The notes under the pieces: generated by a model
What the model was told of the DNA's origin: nothing
Database searches by the model: none
Seen by the model: the letters and a program-made list of their open reading frames with translations, nothing else
In this document: in pieces, positions 6,428 to 9,959 of the stretch
Position numbering within the stretch: the stretch's first letter is position 1
How the letters are laid out: every line of letters starts with the position of its first letter
Made by a program: the position numbers and the translations under genes
Assembly: GCA_937898265.1 (NCBI GenBank)
Contig: CALEJM010000054.1
Span: 1-9,959 of the forward strand
Direction of reading: 5' to 3'
Length of the DNA stretch: 9,959 nt
From: an uncultured Porphyromonadaceae bacterium
GTDB lineage: Bacteria > Bacteroidota > Bacteroidia > Bacteroidales > Paludibacteraceae

Positions 6428-7507
6428 TTATTGGAAGTTTTTACCATTAGGCAGGTCGGCAATATCTTTGACGTATTGTCTCATCTTGCTCTCTGCATCT
6501 TTAGGACAAATCAGCAACACATTGTCACGTTGTGCAATCAGATAACCTTTCAAACCTTCAATAACGGCGAGATTGTCTTTTGGGATGACGATGATGTTGT
6601 CGTTGTCGTTGTAAAGCAGGGTCTCACCGCTGATGGTGGCATTGCCTCTATTGTCTTTTGGAGCCAATTCATAGTAAGAACTCCATGTGCCGAGGTCGCT
6701 CCAACCGAAGTCGGACATCCTTACGAACACGTTTTGTGCTTTCTCCATCACACCGTAGTCGATAGAGATATTCTGGCAAGTAGCGTAGACTTCGTTGAGT
6801 CGCTCACTCTCTTCGTCGGTATAGTAGTAAGGTGTGAGTGCTTCAAACTTGGCTGCAATCTCTGGGAGATATTTGTTGAATGCGTCAAGAATGGTTTGCA
6901 TATTCCAAAGGAACATACCTGAGTTCCAGTAGAATTCGCCACTCTCAAGGAATACCTGCGCTAATTCCAGGTTAGGCTTTTCGGTGAAGGTCTTCACTTG
7001 GCGAATCATGCCGTTGCCGCAGTTTTTGCCTAATTGGATATATCCGTAGCCAGTTTCTGGGCGACTTGGCTTGATGCCGAGTGTGAGGATTGCAGAGTTT
7101 TGAGCAACGAAATCCAAACCTTCCTTGACAACTTCAATGAAAGAGATTTCGTTGGTAATCAAGTGGTCGGACGGAACAACGAGGATGTTGGCATCGCTAT
7201 TTTTCTTCTTGATTTTATATACGGCGTAAGCAATGCAGGGTGCAGTGTTACGGCGGAGTGGTTCCAGCAGAACTTGTTCTGGTTTCAGTTCTGGGAGTTG
7301 TTCCAGAATCTGAGCTTTGTAGTTTTGGTTTGAAACGATGTAGATATTCTCAACAGGAATAATCCTGGAAATTCGGTCGACGGTAGTCTGGAGCAAAGAG
7401 CGTCCAGTTCCGAAAAAGTCGAGAAATTGTTTTGGGCATTGGTTGGTGCTGTAAGGCCAGAAACGGCTTCCGACGCCACCTGCCATGATGATGCAATAAT
7501 TAGTCAT
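6428..7507 (-). CDS. manC: Mannose-1-phosphate guanylyltransferase (GDP-mannose synthesis)
   Basis: Cytoplasmic nucleotidyltransferase that makes GDP-mannose from GTP and mannose-1-phosphate, feeding GDP-mannose, GDP-fucose or GDP-rhamnose pathways for surface polysaccharides. It is 359 aa: the nucleotidyltransferase domain plus its beta-helical tail, without the C-terminal phosphomannose isomerase cupin of bifunctional ManC/AlgA enzymes (about 470 aa). Motifs are the pyrophosphorylase signature MAGGVGSRFWPYS (8-20) with CPKQFLDF (24-31), EPLRRNTAPCIAYA (82-95), PSDH (112-115), GIKPSRPETGYGYI (144-157), FTEKP (174-178), FYWNSGMFLW (192-201), SIDYGVMEKA (248-257) and FGWSDLGTW (267-275). The sequence shows no loss of key residues. 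The start lies 38 nt after the rmlD stop with no obvious promoter between, so it is likely cotranscribed. The single-domain form is common in Bacteroidetes. Confidence 0.95.
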   Translation of the reverse strand: MTNYCIIMAGGVGSRFWPYSTNQCPKQFLDFFGTGRSLLQTTVDRISRIIPVENIYIVSNQNYKAQILEQLPELKPEQVLLEPLRRNTAPCIAYAVYKIKKKNSDANILVVPSDHLITNEISFIEVVKEGLDFVAQNSAILTLGIKPSRPETGYGYIQLGKNCGNGMIRQVKTFTEKPNLELAQVFLESGEFYWNSGMFLWNMQTILDAFNKYLPEIAAKFEALTPYYYTDEESERLNEVYATCQNISIDYGVMEKAQNVFVRMSDFGWSDLGTWSSYYELAPKDNRGNATISGETLLYNDNDNIIVIPKDNLAVIEGLKGYLIAQRDNVLLICPKDAESKMRQYVKDIADLPNGKNFQ

Positions 7508-7545
7508 GTTGTGAGATTTTTAATTTATAATAATGTGATATGGTG

Positions 7546-8409
7546 TTATTTCTCCGGATTAAGAAGTTTGACGCATCGACTCAGGGCCTCTAACCAATGA
7601 GGTGGATTGATGCCGAATGTGTCTTTGATTTTTTGTTTGCTCAAAACGCTGTAGGCTGGGCGCTGTGCTGGGGTGGGGTATCCGCTGGTAGGGATGGGGT
7701 TGACCTTGCACGGCAGATTATTCATCAGCATGATGGCGGAGGCAAAGTCGTACCAAGTGGCAAAACCCTCGTTGGTAAAGTGATAGATACCAGGGTGCCA
7801 GGTCGGGTAGTTGATGATTTTGACAAGAGCGTCAGCCAAATCGGCGGCGTAGGTCGGTGTTCCAAACTGGTCGGCTACTACGTTGATTTCCTTGCGGGTA
7901 GAACCGAGGTTGATCATCGTCTTGACGAAGTTTCTGCCAAAAGTAGAGTAGAGCCATGCCGTTCTGACGATGATAGCGTTCGGCAGAATCGTCCTTAACA
8001 TCTTCTCGCCTTCAGCTTTTGTGCGACCATAGACAGACTGTGGGCAAACGGTTCTATGCTCTTTGTATGGAGTATGAGCTTTGCCGTTAAACACATAGTC
8101 GGTAGAGATATGTATCATCTTGGCACCGCTTTTCTTGCAAGCTTTGGCAAGGTTGCCAACCGCGTCAACGTTCAGTTTTTGTGCTTTGTCAACGTCCTGT
8201 TCTGCTTGATCTACAGCGGTATAGGCTGCGCAGTTGATGACGAAATCGGGCTGATGCTTGACGATGCATGCTTCAACCTTTTTCCCGTTGCATATATCGA
8301 GAGTGTCAACGTCAGTCTTGATGAGTTCCACGTCTTTGTCGTTGCCCAAGAGGAGCGACAATTCGGAACCCAACTGTCCGTATGCACCTGTGATAAGAAT
8401 CTTCTTCAT
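7546..8409 (-). CDS. rmlD: dTDP-4-dehydrorhamnose reductase
   Basis: Short-chain dehydrogenase/reductase, 287 aa, normal family length. It performs the last step of dTDP-L-rhamnose synthesis (NAD(P)H-dependent reduction of dTDP-4-dehydro-L-rhamnose) in the cytoplasm. The nucleotide-binding loop is ITGAYGQLGSEL (6-17). NCAAYTAVDQAE (59-70) is the typical RmlD stretch. The catalytic triad can be read as Thr103 (HISTDYVFNG, 100-109), Tyr127 and Lys131 (YGRTK). VRTAWLYSTFGRNFVKTM (148-165) and DQFGTPTYAADLA (180-192) follow. The substrate-side Rml motifs favour RmlD over other extended SDRs. The genes rmlA, rmlB and rmlC are not in the window. The ATG is 5 nt after the stop of the T9SS cargo gene, so the two are very probably translated from one mRNA. 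Confidence 0.95.
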   Translation of the reverse strand: MKKILITGAYGQLGSELSLLLGNDKDVELIKTDVDTLDICNGKKVEACIVKHQPDFVINCAAYTAVDQAEQDVDKAQKLNVDAVGNLAKACKKSGAKMIHISTDYVFNGKAHTPYKEHRTVCPQSVYGRTKAEGEKMLRTILPNAIIVRTAWLYSTFGRNFVKTMINLGSTRKEINVVADQFGTPTYAADLADALVKIINYPTWHPGIYHFTNEGFATWYDFASAIMLMNNLPCKVNPIPTSGYPTPAQRPAYSVLSKQKIKDTFGINPPHWLEALSRCVKLLNPEK

Positions 8410-8414
8410 TGTGA

Positions 8415-9680
8415 TTATCGTAATAAGTTGACGGCGCCACCTTTCTTGTATTTCATTGGCTTGTTGTGTCGGTTGGGGGCGTTGTCCGAACCGTAGGCCT
8501 CAATGAGATAATAATAAGTGCCTTCCGCAGCTGGTCGGCCGTTGATGTTGCCGTCCCAACCCTTTGTGGGGTCGTTGCTGCTATAGACGAGCACGCCGTA
8601 TCTGTTTACTATTTTGATGCTATAGTCTTTGATGGAACGGAACGCTACGCGAAATTCGTCGTTGATGCCGTCGCCATTGGGGGTAAATACGTTAGGAACT
8701 TCGATATACGACTCGCGAACCGTGATACGCAGAGAGTCGATGACCTCGCAGGTGCCGTCGCCCGTAACCTCAATCTTTGCGATATAAGAGCCTGTCTCTG
8801 TGAAGGTATAGGTGAACGACTGGTCGTTATAGTGAGCCATCACCTGTAGATTGTCGAAGTTGTAGATGGTCCATTTGAAGAACGTGGCAACTGGGGTGTT
8901 GGCGTTGGCGTTAAATTCAATGACCAGTGGCGAAGAACCGGAAATATCGGTCTGCGACGAGCGGTCCAACTCATTCAAACCGTCGCGCTCAACAACTCTT
9001 CCCGAAGGATACATCTTGATGGCTTTGGCGTAATAGTAGATGGTGATAGAGTCCATCGGCAGACCGAGTTGCATCGCGTATTCGTCACCGTAAAAAGCAA
9101 AAGAAGTGTTGTTTAACGGTGCAGGAAGATAGATGTTTGCGAAACTGATAACCGTTGTATCAACAGATATATACTCCCACGAGCCTAATGAGTCGTTGGT
9201 AAAAGAGTAGTCGTTGTAATGGAGGGTAAACTCACGCACCAGCGTATGCATTGCCCCCAAGGAATCGCCGTAGAGAATCGTTGGAGCCGTTGAACTGTTG
9301 GTGAGTTGAATGCGCTCGCAGACATCGTCGCCTTCGATAATGTTGAGTTCGCCTGGGGTGTAGATATATTGTGGGTAGTCGATGACCCAGACGAAGGCTT
9401 GCTTTTGTCCGTTGACCATGAGTCGGTAGCCTGTGTTGGCGGCAACGGGTACGGAATTAGTTGTGCTGAGGAGTTGGCCGAGGTGGTTGTACCATTGAAT
9501 TGTGCCGGCAGCGTTGTAGCTCAGCGAACAACTGTTGTTGATGCCGTTGAAAAGAATGACCTCATCGACGTCAATCAGGTTGTTCGTGACGCGAACGGAA
9601 CTGGTTGAACCATTGACGATTATTTGTGCGCCAGCCAAGGCCGTGTGGAATGCCAGCAGCGCCAAAATCATTATTTTCAA
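8415..9680 (-). CDS. Type IX secretion cargo protein with gliding-motility-associated (type B) C-terminal domain
   Basis: 421 aa from a TTG at 9680. A signal peptide ([16 protein letters not shown] core, cleavage near residue 17-19) sends it to the periplasm. Residues about 20-245 show beta-rich, Asn/Thr/Tyr-rich extracellular-type sequence with no recognised domain. Residues about 250-322 look like a PKD/Ig-like fold ([23 protein letters not shown]). Residues 328-421 are the CHU_C / TIGR04131 type-B sorting domain: [20 protein letters not shown] (328-347), [12 protein letters not shown] (357-368), [20 protein letters not shown] (374-393) and the final GGAVNLLR. That domain directs export through the T9SS outer-membrane pore. 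The function of the cargo is unknown; adhesin or surface structural roles are typical. The start is doubtful: TTG (9680) or an internal ATG (9671) are the only options before an in-frame stop at 9693-9695, and the upstream DNA may not belong to this genome. The N-terminus may therefore be incomplete. Confidence 0.88.
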   Translation of the reverse strand: MKIMILALLAFHTALAGAQIIVNGSTSSVRVTNNLIDVDEVILFNGINNSCSLSYNAAGTIQWYNHLGQLLSTTNSVPVAANTGYRLMVNGQKQAFVWVIDYPQYIYTPGELNIIEGDDVCERIQLTNSSTAPTILYGDSLGAMHTLVREFTLHYNDYSFTNDSLGSWEYISVDTTVISFANIYLPAPLNNTSFAFYGDEYAMQLGLPMDSITIYYYAKAIKMYPSGRVVERDGLNELDRSSQTDISGSSPLVIEFNANANTPVATFFKWTIYNFDNLQVMAHYNDQSFTYTFTETGSYIAKIEVTGDGTCEVIDSLRITVRESYIEVPNVFTPNGDGINDEFRVAFRSIKDYSIKIVNRYGVLVYSSNDPTKGWDGNINGRPAAEGTYYYLIEAYGSDNAPNRHNKPMKYKKGGAVNLLR

Positions 9681-9715
9681 CAGAAAATTTGATTAATTTT
9701 GAAATAAAATGGAAC

Positions 9716-9952
9716 AACAAACTTAAAAACAAAAAGTATTACAACGATTCTCAGTATACTGGAGGCCTCAGAGTCAGAACAGCTGGCGAAATGGTCGAAA
9801 GATATCCTGAAGAAATGCTCACACGTGCAGTATGGGGAATGCTTCCAAAAGGACCACTTGGTCGCTCAATGATTAAGAAGCTCTTCGTATACGCAGGTAG
9901 CGAACACAAACACGAAGCTCAGAAACCTGAAGTTCTCGTGTGGAAGAAATAA
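9716..9952 (+). CDS. rplM: Ribosomal protein L13, C-terminal half only, at the contig end (probably foreign or chimeric)
   Basis: The last 78 residues align from memory with the C-terminal half of L13 (large-subunit protein, normally about 142-155 aa): [23 protein letters not shown], the hallmark [21 protein letters not shown] and HEAQKPEVL. The first 65-70 residues, including the conserved VVDA and TPHVD regions, are missing. The frame stays open upstream to about 9626, but that stretch is antisense to the T9SS gene signal peptide and encodes nothing L13-like, so the exact left edge is uncertain (9684-9716). The sequence is more like Firmicutes L13 than the Bacteroides/Prevotella type I remember. 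An AAGGAG follows immediately, as expected for an rplM-rpsI operon in an SD-using bacterium. It may be a misassembled contig end; a real truncated gene is less likely. Confidence 0.85.
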   Translation, partial: NKLKNKKYYNDSQYTGGLRVRTAGEMVERYPEEMLTRAVWGMLPKGPLGRSMIKKLFVYAGSEHKHEAQKPEVLVWKK

Positions 9953-9956
9953 GGAG
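9951..9956 (+). promoter_or_regulatory. Strong Shine-Dalgarno motif after the L13 fragment
   Basis: AAGGAG overlaps the L13 stop codon (9950-9952) and is followed by AAA at the window end. Its position fits the ribosome binding site of a following rpsI gene, the usual partner of rplM. No other gene in the window has such a motif before its start; the starts at 859, 1658, 3793, 4576, 5223, 6419, 7507 and 8409 all lack it. Confidence 0.6.
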
Positions 9957-9959
9957 AAA

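Noticed and set aside
6431..6922. 163-aa + strand frame opposite manC
   Set aside because: It is the complement of a clearly conserved manC, with Val/Phe runs typical of antisense translation.
9626..9715. N-terminal extension of the L13 frame beginning at GTG 9626
   Set aside because: This segment is antisense to the T9SS protein signal peptide and encodes residues unlike the L13 N-terminus. The open frame is accidental.

Overview
The window looks like a short contig from a Bacteroidetes (Bacteroidales-like) genome. Three things support this. The start codons of the internal genes lack Shine-Dalgarno motifs and follow A/T-rich leaders. Two intergenic regions carry Bacteroidetes-type promoters with a TAnnTTTG -7 box. 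One gene encodes a cargo protein of the type IX secretion system (T9SS), a machinery confined to this phylum. Nearly all of the DNA is coding. I see no tRNA, rRNA, CRISPR array, transposase or prophage gene. No stretch longer than 300 bases lacks a gene.

The left part (1-3612, + strand) is a tight run: the 3' part of D-Ala-D-Ala ligase (cell wall), an exported S1/P1-type zinc nuclease, CinA (nucleotide/NMN salvage family) and RecO (recombination repair). Gaps are 8 and 10 nt, and cinA and recO overlap by 4 nt, so this looks like one transcript. The middle (3613-6125, + strand) holds three genes with their own signals: a promoter before a membrane-anchored TPR protein, a strong terminator, lumazine synthase (ribH), a probable terminator, a near-consensus promoter, and a short, degenerate glycogen-synthase-like protein that has lost the usual substrate-binding motifs.

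A 13-bp hairpin at about 6068-6098 separates these from four genes on the - strand. In transcription order these are a T9SS type-B-CTD cargo protein, dTDP-4-dehydrorhamnose reductase (rmlD), mannose-1-phosphate guanylyltransferase (manC) and a small membrane protein of unknown function. They are spaced 5, 38 and 8 nt apart and probably form an operon linking a secreted surface protein to sugar-nucleotide synthesis for surface glycans.

The last ~250 bases are anomalous. They encode only the C-terminal half of ribosomal protein L13, of a Firmicutes-like rather than Bacteroidetes-like type, followed by a strong AAGGAG motif absent from every other gene here. The piece abuts the 5' end of the T9SS cargo gene, whose own start region looks damaged. 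The simplest reading is a chimeric contig end with a junction around 9684-9716.

I did not find a convincing new defence, mobile or regulatory system. The points most worth checking are the L13 junction, the degenerate GT5 protein and the T9SS/sugar-nucleotide operon.
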